Source: CALJIC01 sp039805565
GTDB lineage: Bacteria; Chloroflexota; Chloroflexia; Chloroflexales; Roseiflexaceae
Direction: 5' to 3'
Assembly: GCA_039805565.1 (NCBI GenBank)
Contig: JBDLTZ010000219.1
Location: forward strand, 1-29,698
Length of the DNA: 29,698 bases
Under the pieces are notes generated by a model that saw only the letters and a program-made list of their open reading frames with translations, did not search any database and was not told where the DNA came from. This document shows positions 1 to 8,700 of the stretch, piece by piece. A program made the position numbers and the translations under genes. Positions within the stretch are counted from its first letter, which is position 1. Each line of letters begins with the position of its first letter.

Positions 1-75
1 CGCCCGGCCCTGCTCGTCGTCACGCGCACGGTCGTCGCCCAACGCCCCGCGCTCACGACTCGTCGCCGCCGGTAA
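1..75 (+). CDS. C-terminal tail of an upstream gene (partial)
   Basis: Frame 1 is open from the window edge to a TAA at 73-75 and encodes 24 residues: a short hydrophobic stretch (PALLVVTRTVVA) followed by a basic end (TTRRRR). The stop lies 32 nt before the next start and there is no terminator between them, so this is probably the last part of the preceding gene of the same operon, perhaps a membrane component. Too little is present to name a family. The call rests only on the open frame and the operon spacing. Confidence 0.4.
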   Translation, partial: RPALLVVTRTVVAQRPALTTRRRR

Positions 76-107
76 TCCCCTTCCTGGCTGTTCGAGAGGA
101 GATCTTT

Positions 108-809
108 GTGGCCCACCGCACCCACACACTGGCCTCTGTCCAGGAGGCGATGGGCAGCTTGACGATTGGCGACGGCTACGTTTTGCGCAGCGATGGTGTC
201 GCCGTGGCGCTCATCAACCTGACTCCGCCCGATCTGCGCCTCTTCGATGCCGCCTCGCTTGAGCGGCTGCTCGAGCAGTACACCGAGGTGCTCCGAGCTT
301 GCCCTGACCGGTGCAGCCTGCTCACGACCGCCGTTCCGCTCGACATCTCGCCTCTCGTCCAGAGCCTCGCCCAATCCCTCCATCGAGCGCCCGACCTGCA
401 CTCCTACACCGTGCTTAGCGCGATGACGGACTGGCTTCAACTCACCTGGTCGAGTCTGGTGCATCTGCGCACCGTGCGTTGGCTGGTCGCCGTGCCGTCG
501 GTTGCGCCCGAGGTGCCCCCGTCCGGCATGTGGGGGGAGTTGCTGCCAGGGGCGATTGTCGGCCAGACGGTACGGCTCTCAGGCGACCCCGTGACAGAAG
601 CTCTCGCTCGTGCGCGTCGTCTTGTCGGCCAGCTCGCGACGCTTGGTATCGAGCCGGTCCCGACGCTGCTGTCCGCCGGAGCCATCCGCCAGCTGCTCCG
701 CTCGGCGTTTGACCCTGTCGCCGCAGAAAGCCAGCAGCACATCGCCGCTCTCGATGCCCCTCGCCCGCTTCAAATAGCTGCCCCGGAGACATCCCATGGA
801 CGCCGTTGA
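108..809 (+). CDS. VirB4-like N-terminal domain protein
   Basis: A 233-residue protein without signal peptide or membrane segment. The GTG start at 108 follows a good ribosome binding site (GAGAGGAGA, about 94-102). Its layout (a short strand region followed by FDAASLERLLEQYTEVLRAC, then an LLTTAVPLD strand) resembles the N-terminal membrane-proximal domain of VirB4/TraC-type conjugation ATPases. The next gene overlaps by 14 nt and carries the rest of a VirB4-like protein, including the P-loop. I infer that the two products together form one VirB4 equivalent that energises a type IV secretion channel at the inner face of the membrane. The two frames differ and the downstream ORF has its own ribosome binding site, so this looks like a true gene split and not a sequencing frameshift. 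The similarity is judged by eye and could be wrong. Confidence 0.55.
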   Translation: MAHRTHTLASVQEAMGSLTIGDGYVLRSDGVAVALINLTPPDLRLFDAASLERLLEQYTEVLRACPDRCSLLTTAVPLDISPLVQSLAQSLHRAPDLHSYTVLSAMTDWLQLTWSSLVHLRTVRWLVAVPSVAPEVPPSGMWGELLPGAIVGQTVRLSGDPVTEALARARRLVGQLATLGIEPVPTLLSAGAIRQLLRSAFDPVAAESQQHIAALDAPRPLQIAAPETSHGRR

Positions 810-2862
810 GCCGACCCTGCCCCCGCCACCGTGGTCGCCGCCCTCGGCGGCTGCACGACCACCTACGCCGCGTGTCGACCCCGACGCGCCAGTCGTGACC
901 AGTCGGCGCCGACGCCGCGAGGGCCTGACCGTGGCCGGTGGCAGCCGGCGCGAGCGCTCGGTCACGAACGATGCCGATCTGATCGCTCCGTCAAGCGTCG
1001 ACCGCCGCGCACACGACCACGTGCGCAGCGGGCAGAGCTACACTCGCACCTTCACTGTGCTTGCGCTGCCGCGGCTGCTCAAGCCGGGTGCGCTCTTTCC
1101 GATCATGCGGATGCCCGGTGTGCAGACCGCGCTGGTGAATAACCCGCTGCCCCGGACTGTGGCAAAGGAACGTCTGACCCAGCTGGCCCACCAGATGGGC
1201 GTCTCGCTCCACCAGGGCGGCGACGAGGGCGCCGATGAGGTACTGGCGCTCAAGGACCTGCGCCGCGTCCTGGCCAGCATCACCGAGGAGCGGAGTGCGC
1301 TGCATCTCACGGGGATCTACATCACCGTCGCCGCTGCTGATCTCCGCGAGCTGAACGAGCGCACGCGCCAGCTGCGCGCCGCCTGCACCGACGCGCAGAT
1401 CCAGATCGTCGCCACCGACGCCCAGCATTGGGAGGGCCTGCTCACCACCGCTCCCCTTGGGCACGACCAGCTCCGCTATCTGTTCGAGACCGACACACCG
1501 ACGCTCGCACGGCTGTTGCCGTCCGCCTCGGCCGGGCTCCAGAGCGGGCAAGGTGTGCCGATCCTCTACGGCGTGCGGGCAGAGGGGACCGGGGCCGGGC
1601 AAGTCCTCGGCGCCCCGGTGCTGCTCGACCGCTTCGCCCTGCCGTCGCCCCACCAGGCTACGATCGCGGCGACGGGCGGCGGCAAGACCTACCAGCAGTC
1701 ATTCGCGCTGCTCCAGCGCTTCGCCCACGGGAACTGCGACATCTGCGTGCTCGACCCGAAGGACCAGGAGTACCGCACGCTCCTGGAGGAGACGATGGGT
1801 GGCACCTACCTGGTGCTGTCCGATAGGGCCGACGTCCAGCTGAACCCGCTGACCTTGCCCTGGGGCGATGCCGCGGTCGTCGCGCGGCTCAACCAGATCC
1901 AGGTGGATCTCCGGGCGCGGCGCGCATCGCTGGTGAAGCAACTCGTCGCGAGCGAGTCACTCGCCCGCGGGATGCCGCTCAGCGGTGCCCATGAGGCGAA
2001 GCTGGAGGAGGCCGTCCTGGCCTGCTACGACCGGCGCGGCATTACCCAGGATCCGGCGACCTTCCACCGCAATGTTCCGGACCTTCGAACAGTCGCCGCG
2101 TGGCTCGCCGAGCACGCGCCAGATCCTGCGCTATTGACCGCGCTCGAGCTGTTCACCCAGGGGACGCTGGGCCGCCTTCTCCACGGCACGAACCCGCTCC
2201 CCCTGGCGATCCCGTCCTCGTCGCTCCGCGCCGACGTTGGCGTGCTCGGTATCGACCTGAGCGCCTTTGTGCAGGGGCAGGACCAGACCCTTCAGCGGAT
2301 CCTGCCGGCGCTGATCGCCGACTACTTCATGACGGTTGCGATGCGCGGGACCGGTCGCAAGATGGAGCTGATCATCGACGAGGCCTGGGCGGTGCTCAAC
2401 ACGGCCGCCGGGGCACAGACGATCGAGATGCTTGCACGCATCGGGCGCTCGCTCGGCGTCGCGGTCACGGTGATCACGCAGCAGATCCGCGAGTTCCTTT
2501 ACCGGCGGGTCGGCGACCAGCTGGTGCCGAACGCCGCGGGTGCGACGTTCCTCGACAACTGCGAGACGGTGCTGCTGCTGCGGCAGCTCCGGCCGGCGCG
2601 TGCGGGGGCAAACGACGAAGAGAACCCCATTACCCAAGCAGCGAAGAAGCTGAGCCTGACACCCGGCGAGGTGAACTGGCTCTCGCGCTGCCGGCGCGAC
2701 CCTGAGGGCGTGACCGGGTTGCTCGTAGTGGGCCGCGAGCCAATTCCGCTGCGTATTCCGCGTGCGCCGGCCCCGATCCACGCCCTTATCCCTGGTGCGA
2801 ACAAACCGGTGCCGCGTCTAGCCGATGAGGAGCACGATGCTGCGCCTTCCCTCACAGATTGA
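796..2862 (+). CDS. VirB4/TraC-family type IV secretion ATPase
   Basis: A 688-residue ATPase predicted to power assembly of a type IV secretion (conjugation) channel. The ATG at 796 is preceded by GGAGA at 785-789. Residues 1-45 are Pro/Arg-rich and probably disordered. Residues about 60-280 match the middle part of VirB4 proteins (RSGQSYTRTFTVLALPR, then an LTGIYITVAA strand). The P-loop ATGGGKT is at 292-298, followed by the ICVLDPKDQEY strand typical of HerA/VirB4 ATPases. Walker B LIIDEAW is at about 524-530, and VITQQIREF follows as the usual conserved element after it. The N-terminal VirB4 domain seems to be supplied by the preceding gene. The following gene begins before this one ends (start at 2837, stop at 2862), so translation is probably coupled. 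The ATPase family is clear; the exact secretion subtype is not. Confidence 0.85.
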   Translation: MDAVEPTLPPPPWSPPSAAARPPTPRVDPDAPVVTSRRRRREGLTVAGGSRRERSVTNDADLIAPSSVDRRAHDHVRSGQSYTRTFTVLALPRLLKPGALFPIMRMPGVQTALVNNPLPRTVAKERLTQLAHQMGVSLHQGGDEGADEVLALKDLRRVLASITEERSALHLTGIYITVAAADLRELNERTRQLRAACTDAQIQIVATDAQHWEGLLTTAPLGHDQLRYLFETDTPTLARLLPSASAGLQSGQGVPILYGVRAEGTGAGQVLGAPVLLDRFALPSPHQATIAATGGGKTYQQSFALLQRFAHGNCDICVLDPKDQEYRTLLEETMGGTYLVLSDRADVQLNPLTLPWGDAAVVARLNQIQVDLRARRASLVKQLVASESLARGMPLSGAHEAKLEEAVLACYDRRGITQDPATFHRNVPDLRTVAAWLAEHAPDPALLTALELFTQGTLGRLLHGTNPLPLAIPSSSLRADVGVLGIDLSAFVQGQDQTLQRILPALIADYFMTVAMRGTGRKMELIIDEAWAVLNTAAGAQTIEMLARIGRSLGVAVTVITQQIREFLYRRVGDQLVPNAAGATFLDNCETVLLLRQLRPARAGANDEENPITQAAKKLSLTPGEVNWLSRCRRDPEGVTGLLVVGREPIPLRIPRAPAPIHALIPGANKPVPRLADEEHDAAPSLTD

Positions 2863-4297
2863 CATCGGGCCACTCACCATCCACCTCGATGTCCTGGCGG
2901 CCCGCCTTCAGCAGCGGCGCCGCCGTATTCGTCGCGTCGTCGCTAGCCTGCTACTGCTTGCCATTCTGGTTTGTGGCGGCTGGTTCTTGCTGCCTCGTCT
3001 GCGCGGTTCTGGCATCGTCGTCATTCCTGCCATGCCCGACGATGCGCGGGTGGTGCTCGATGAGCAGCTCATCAGCCCAGGGCCATGGGTGATCGCCGTC
3101 GGCGAGCACCGCCTTAGCGTCGAGAAGCCGGGCGCCTTCCCAGTGCAGCAGGTAGTGCAGGTGACCCGTGATCAGACCGTCACCGTCCAGCTACCACCGC
3201 TTCGGCCGCTACCGGAGATCCGCCAGCTCCCGCTTCCCCAGGCGCAGAGCACGTGGTCACAGGTCAGCGTCGACGCCGGGGGCGGCTGGCGATTGCAGGC
3301 GACCCGTCTCGAGCCGGAGACAAACGGGCCGCGACCCGGTTGGGGGCCGGCGCCGGTGGGCGCGCCCGGGTTCGTGCTCCACCTCGACGCGCAGGGCCTC
3401 TCGCGACAGTCAATCCTGGAGATCTATCCCGTCGCCGATGAGGTGATCGCGGCGAATGGCGACCGCTTCTGGGCGATGTGGAGCAGTCAGGAGGGGCCGA
3501 AGACGCCGGGCGTGGCCGGGATGCTGACGATCGCGACGCCGACGCTGAGTACCGTGGTCTCGACCACCGAGGTGCTTCGCGGGATCTGGTGGGCGCCTGG
3601 CGGTACACAGTTGCTCGTCGCGCTGCCCCACGATCAAGGCCACGATCTCGCCGTGATCGACCCGCGCCGCGCCGCTGCTTCGCCACAGGTGCTGATTACC
3701 GTGCCCGGGGCGGTCTCCAGCGTTCACTGGCAGCCGGACGGCCGCGCCGCAGTGGTGCTGACCAGACTTGACCCGCCGGCGCAGCGCGGTGTGCCTACGC
3801 CAGCTCGCCCTGGTCCGACTCCCACACCGGCTGCTGAAGCCGAGGCCGCCCTGGGCGCGAACGCCGTGCTAATTCTTTTGTCGCCAGCCGCCGAACCCCA
3901 TGCAATACGGCTGCGGACACCGCCTATTCGACCGGCCGGGCTCCTCCCACTCGCCTGGTCGCATGACGCCCTCTGGTGGGTTACCGATACCGGCCTTGGG
4001 CTCGCCCTTGACCGCGTTGACCTCGCGACTGGCTCGACCGACCGCGTCGGCGATCTGCCCGACGCCCTGGTTGCGCTCACGGTGATGCCAGAAGACCAGT
4101 CGCTTCGCCTGGTGTGCCGGCTCCCCGACGGCGTGCTTCAGGTTGAGCGCTGGCCCGAAGGCGGGGCGCTCTTCACACTACCCGGGATCCAGAGCGTGAC
4201 AGCGGCCGGTGGGACGTGGCGGGGAGGCGAGTTGCTCCTGGCGACTGATACGCGAACGCTCTGGTACATCCGTATCGCAGCGGAGGCCTTGCGATGA
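2837..4297 (+). CDS. Membrane-anchored PEGA-like and beta-propeller protein
   Basis: About 486 residues. An in-frame ATG also exists at 2825, but ATG 2837 is preferred because GAGGAG (2827-2832) lies just before it. After a short basic cytoplasmic segment there is one membrane helix (VVASLLLLAILVCGGWFLL), giving an N-in, C-out topology. Next comes a PEGA-like domain (DDARVVLDEQLISPGPWVI, then GEHRLSVEKPGAFPVQQVV). The remaining ~330 residues contain spaced repeats such as LRGIWWAPGGTQLLVAL, VSSVHWQPDGRAAVVL and LLPLAWSHDALWWV, the pattern of WD40/TolB-type propeller blades. A Pro/Thr-rich linker at 3799-3850 separates blades. The position between VirB4-like and coupling ATPases, with a 4-nt ATGA overlap to the next gene, suggests an extracytoplasmic scaffold or sensor of the secretion apparatus. 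The function is inferred from context only. Confidence 0.65.
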   Translation: MLRLPSQIDIGPLTIHLDVLAARLQQRRRRIRRVVASLLLLAILVCGGWFLLPRLRGSGIVVIPAMPDDARVVLDEQLISPGPWVIAVGEHRLSVEKPGAFPVQQVVQVTRDQTVTVQLPPLRPLPEIRQLPLPQAQSTWSQVSVDAGGGWRLQATRLEPETNGPRPGWGPAPVGAPGFVLHLDAQGLSRQSILEIYPVADEVIAANGDRFWAMWSSQEGPKTPGVAGMLTIATPTLSTVVSTTEVLRGIWWAPGGTQLLVALPHDQGHDLAVIDPRRAAASPQVLITVPGAVSSVHWQPDGRAAVVLTRLDPPAQRGVPTPARPGPTPTPAAEAEAALGANAVLILLSPAAEPHAIRLRTPPIRPAGLLPLAWSHDALWWVTDTGLGLALDRVDLATGSTDRVGDLPDALVALTVMPEDQSLRLVCRLPDGVLQVERWPEGGALFTLPGIQSVTAAGGTWRGGELLLATDTRTLWYIRIAAEALR

Positions 4298-5757
4298 AGC
4301 TTCCTTCTCACCCTGGAACTGCTCGGCGCCTTCAGCTGAAGCGAGAACGTTCCGAGGCCGTTGGGCTGCCAGGGCGACGACGACGTCGGCTCGGGCAGGT
4401 TCTGCCGTTTCTGCTCGTCTGCCTCGCGGGCGCGGTCACCGCGCTGCTCCAGGCCGCCTGGAAGGGGCTTGAGCTGCCTCAGACCGGGGTTCTGCTCCTG
4501 GTCGGCGCACAAATCTTCTGCCTCTGGGGCCTCTGGCATTGGCGAAGCCTCCTGCCGCTCCTGCCCGCGCCACCCTGGCAGCAAACGCTCGCCCGTGTTC
4601 AGCGTCGCGAGCAGCATCAGGAGCGGCGCCTGATGCTCTCGCGCTGGCAGCTCCTCCAGCTTGCTCTTCGCACCTCCGCGCAACGCCCGCCGCCAGTGCC
4701 GCGGCCGGCACGTAGCTCACCGCCGCGCCCGCCTCGACGCCGGCGGCCGTCCAGACAGGCTCGTCGCGCCCAGGTGCAACGGGTGCGGCCCATCTTGAAC
4801 ATCCAGTTTGTCCCGGCGGGACGAAGTGCGCCGCTCCTCGTAACAGAACAGCAGATCCACGCAGGCGCCGTGGCGCTCGTCTCCGATGCGCTCCAAAACA
4901 CATCGCCGGATCCACCAGCCCTCCTAGCGCTCCATGATGAGCCGCGGCGGCTGGTGTGTCAGCTGGCTCCCACGCCAATCATCACCGGCGCGCAGCAGCG
5001 CGAGGTCAGCCGGATGCTTCAGGTGCATGGCGTGCTCGGGAGTTGGAGCGACGATACGATGCTTCGCTTGCGCCGTGACAGCGTCATGAGCGCCGTGGGC
5101 CGCGCCAACAACACGGCTGAGGAGTATTTGTGGGTGCCGGCGGTGAGAACGCGCCAGGGGCAGGTGTGGTGGCCGCTGTCGCGCACCGAGCACCTTGTGA
5201 TCGCCGGTCAGCCACAAGCCGCCCTGAGTGGCGCGGTTGGACGTCTCCTCGCACTGCCCGACGAGGCGCGCCCGGCACTGCTTGTCCATGACCCTGATGG
5301 CCGGCTCCAGGAGTTTGATGATCAGCTCGCACGCCTTCCGGCTCAGGCAGATGCACTGGCTGCTGCCCGTCGCATTCAGCTCGAAGCGCGTTTCACGCAT
5401 GAGCGCGGGTCGCGCACTGGTGCTTCACAGCTACCCCTTCTGATCGTCGTGACGCCGGCGGAGACGGCCTGGCCCGACTTGGCACCGCTTCTGGCGCCAG
5501 GGAGCGGTATTCAGGTGGTGCTGGTGCTTGGCGACCGTGAACCGCTGCCCGTGCTGCGTGCCGTCTGTCATCGCCTGCCGGTGGTCGAGGTGCCGGACAT
5601 CCGCTTTCCCGCGTTGCCGGACGCCTTCCGACCGGCGAGTGTCCCCGTGGCGAACAATGGGCAGGCGTTGGCGTGGCTACCCGGAGGGCAACAGGTCTGG
5701 CGAGGGTTGCCGCCACTATCTCCTGCGGGAAGGTCGGATAGCCCGGAGGTGGCATAG
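4294..5757 (+). CDS. Two-TM protein with FtsK-like fold lacking a P-loop
   Basis: 487 residues, starting within the stop of the previous gene (ATGA at 4294-4297). A basic N-terminus (RRRRRLGQ) is followed by two membrane helices (about 35-55 and 64-85), then a long Arg/Pro-rich segment (4680-4790). The C-terminal half reads like an FtsK/HerA-type ATPase: HLVIAG at 300-305 occupies the place of the strand before a P-loop, ALLVHDPDG the place of the LIDPKG strand, and LPLLIVVTPAE (about 380-390) that of Walker B. However, the residues after HLVIAG are QPQAALSGAV, with no GxxGxGKS. If the match is right, this is a catalytically dead pseudo-ATPase, possibly a structural partner of the coupling ATPase encoded next, whose GTG overlaps this stop by one base. 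No family is recognised with certainty. Confidence 0.5.
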   Translation: MKLPSHPGTARRLQLKRERSEAVGLPGRRRRRLGQVLPFLLVCLAGAVTALLQAAWKGLELPQTGVLLLVGAQIFCLWGLWHWRSLLPLLPAPPWQQTLARVQRREQHQERRLMLSRWQLLQLALRTSAQRPPPVPRPARSSPPRPPRRRRPSRQARRAQVQRVRPILNIQFVPAGRSAPLLVTEQQIHAGAVALVSDALQNTSPDPPALLALHDEPRRLVCQLAPTPIITGAQQREVSRMLQVHGVLGSWSDDTMLRLRRDSVMSAVGRANNTAEEYLWVPAVRTRQGQVWWPLSRTEHLVIAGQPQAALSGAVGRLLALPDEARPALLVHDPDGRLQEFDDQLARLPAQADALAAARRIQLEARFTHERGSRTGASQLPLLIVVTPAETAWPDLAPLLAPGSGIQVVLVLGDREPLPVLRAVCHRLPVVEVPDIRFPALPDAFRPASVPVANNGQALAWLPGGQQVWRGLPPLSPAGRSDSPEVA

Positions 5758-8700
5758 TGGTTCCGCGCTCTCCGACGACACAGGGCGGGCCGTCCTCGCC
5801 GTCACGCCTGCCACCCCGGACGCCGACGCCACGATGGCAGGGCGACCCATACGGCCGGCCGCCGACCGACGCCGAGCTGTCGAAGAACCGGCGGCGCAAC
5901 CGCTCGCTGGTGCGGTTCATCGGGTTCCTCAGCCTCGTCCTGCTCTTCGGCTTCGTCGTCGCGCCGATGCCCGTGTTGATAGCGCTGACCCGTGTCCCGC
6001 CGCAGTTCGCGCCGCTAGCTGCACGCGCCGGCTGGTGGCTTCAGGTGGCGTACCCCTTCGTGAAACTCGGGCTGCTTGCGGCTTGCAGCTACGTGCTCCT
6101 CCACCTGCTGATCGGCGCCGTGATGCTCACGCGCCAGACTGCTCAGCGACGGCACACAAAGCTGCAGACGCTGCTGGTCGAGCTTCCGCGAACGCCGGCG
6201 ACGGAGCTTGGGCGAGGCGTGGATCTGTTCGCTGGGCTGGGCGAGTTGTTGAGCCCGTCCGGGCGGCTCCAGGGGCGCGAGGACGTACTCGTCTTCGGGC
6301 TGGTGAATGGCATGAGCGACCACAAGGTGCGGCTCGTCGTGCGAACCCCGTTGGAGCGCGCCGGGCAGCTGCGGCTCGGCGAGGCGCTCGCCAATCTGCT
6401 GAGCGGGATTGCACCGGGGGTGACGACGCGCCCAGCGCCGGATGATGTCGAAGCCTTGCTACGCAGCGACAACTCAGACGGAGGGGCTCGCTTCGCCGGC
6501 TATGCGGACTTCGTGCTGGCCCGGCAGCCCGCCTACCCGCTCAAAGATCTGGCAATGTTTGTCGGCGGCGATCCGCTCGGCCCCCTTGCCAGCGCGCTCT
6601 CGCGGCAGGAGGGAGTGAGCTATGCGGCGTTCGAACTCATTCTTCGGGCGCTCCCACCGCGGGAGGACTGGCGGGCGCCACTACGAGAGCGGATCGGCCA
6701 GATCCAGGGCACGATCAACCCGGAGGACCTCGCCGCGCACGAGGCGCTGGTGCGGAAGGTGGAGTCCTACGGCTTTGACGTCGTCATCCGCTGTGTCGTC
6801 GGTGCGAACAGTCGCGAGACGGCGCGGAGGCAACTTGGGGCGATGCTTGTTGCGCTTCGGACCTTCAACCGGCCGGCGGGCGATGCCCGGCAGAGTGTGT
6901 TGCGCGTGGGCAGCCGTGTCCCTGGTCGCGCACCCGGCATGCACCTGCTGCCGCTGACGCCGGAAACAACAGGTGCGACACCCCTCCCCAGGTTGACCAT
7001 CTGGGTCGGGCTTTGCGGCCTCGTAGGAGCACTGGCCGGCGCCGCCTGTGGTGCTCTCCTGGTGCCATCCCTGAATGAGTTGAGCAGAGCAATACCTGTG
7101 GACGGTGGTCTGCCGGCAGTGCCGTCAGCACTGCTCCCTCTCGTCCTGAGCGGGCTGTGCGGGCTGGCCGGGATGCTAACAGTGCTCGCTCTGAGTCCAG
7201 GACGCCGACGTGCAGGGGCGCGTGACCGCTTGGTATCTCTGCGCGCCCACGCCCATCACCCGGTCTGGCCGGGCTACCGCTGGACGCTCTTCCCTGCGCC
7301 GGCGAAGGCGCGCTCTATCCTCGGACCGTACGAGCTGGCCGCACTCTGGCATCCGCCGTCGCTCGAGCTGGAGCTTCAGTTCGCCTGGAGGAGCAGTAAG
7401 CATCTCCCCGCGCCGATGAGCGCGTTCTTGACGCCCAGCGAAGCGGAAGCCGCTGAGACACGCGAGGTTCGGCAACGGCCTCGAACGCCCCAAGATCTCG
7501 GAGCAAGCCGGCTGGGGCTTGCCTACGCCTACGGGCGCGATGGCCAGCGAGCCCTCGTCGGCCCGACCCTCCGCGATCTCCGGCAGGGATGGGACACGCT
7601 CGGCGGCATGGGTAGCGGCAAGAGCAGCCTTGTTGAGACGATGGTCGTTGAGATTGCTCGCATTGGCGGCGGCTGCGGTGTGATTGACGCCAAGGGCGAT
7701 CTGTGCGATCGGCTTCTCCGCATCCTACCGTCAGAGGCATATGACCGGGTCATCGTCATCGACACCACCGCGTCGATCATCCCCTGCATCAACCCCTTCG
7801 ACCGGCGAATCATCCGTGACAAGCCGCGTGACGTGATCGCTGGCGAGATTGGCCAGATCTTCGCCCGCATCGAGCCGGAGATTTGGGCGGGTGCCCTGGG
7901 CATGCAGCAGGCGCTTTTTATGGGAATAAGTGCCATCCTCGAGGGCGAGCGTGAGCCGACCTTGCTCCACCTGGAGCGCTTCTACCTCTCGCCGACCTAC
8001 CGTGACCAGGTGCTGGGCCGGGTCTTCGACAAGGCCGTGCGCGACTACTGGCTCGTTCAGGTGCCGGCGATGCCGGAGAAGATCAAAACCTCGATCGACA
8101 GCCTCAAGCGGCGGCTCACCGGGCTGGTTGGCTCAGAGACCGGGCAGCGCCTGCTCTGCCAGCCACACTCCACAGTTGATCTCACCTCAGCGATGCGCGA
8201 GCAGGCCATCCTGATCATCAAGTTCGTGCCCGAGAAGATCGGCGAGACGAACGCCGCCTTCTGGGGCGCGGCCCTGTTCCAGAGCATCGTGAGCGCAACC
8301 TTCAACCAACAGGACGAAACCGATCCCGAGCAGCGCTGGGACTGGCCACTGTTCGTGGACGAGGTGCAGATGTTCGTGAAAGCCGAGCGGGCCGAGGACG
8401 CCGAGCGGATGTGGACGCGCACTCGCTCGATGGGCGTTGGTTTGATCGGCGCGCACCAGGGGCTCAACCAGCTCGGCGAGAAGCTGGGCGGCATCGTGCT
8501 CAACGTCATCGGGGGGATGTGCCTTACCAGCGGTGTTCGGGACGACACGCGCGATCTGGTCAACGCCTACGCAAATCAGGGGCTTCAGCCGGAGGACTTC
8601 ACGGGCATCCGGCCGCGCGAAGAGCTGCTCATCCGCTTCCCGGTTGGTGGCCGCGACATGGGGCTGATGTCGGCCGTTCCGCGGGAGCGCCCGAGCGAGC

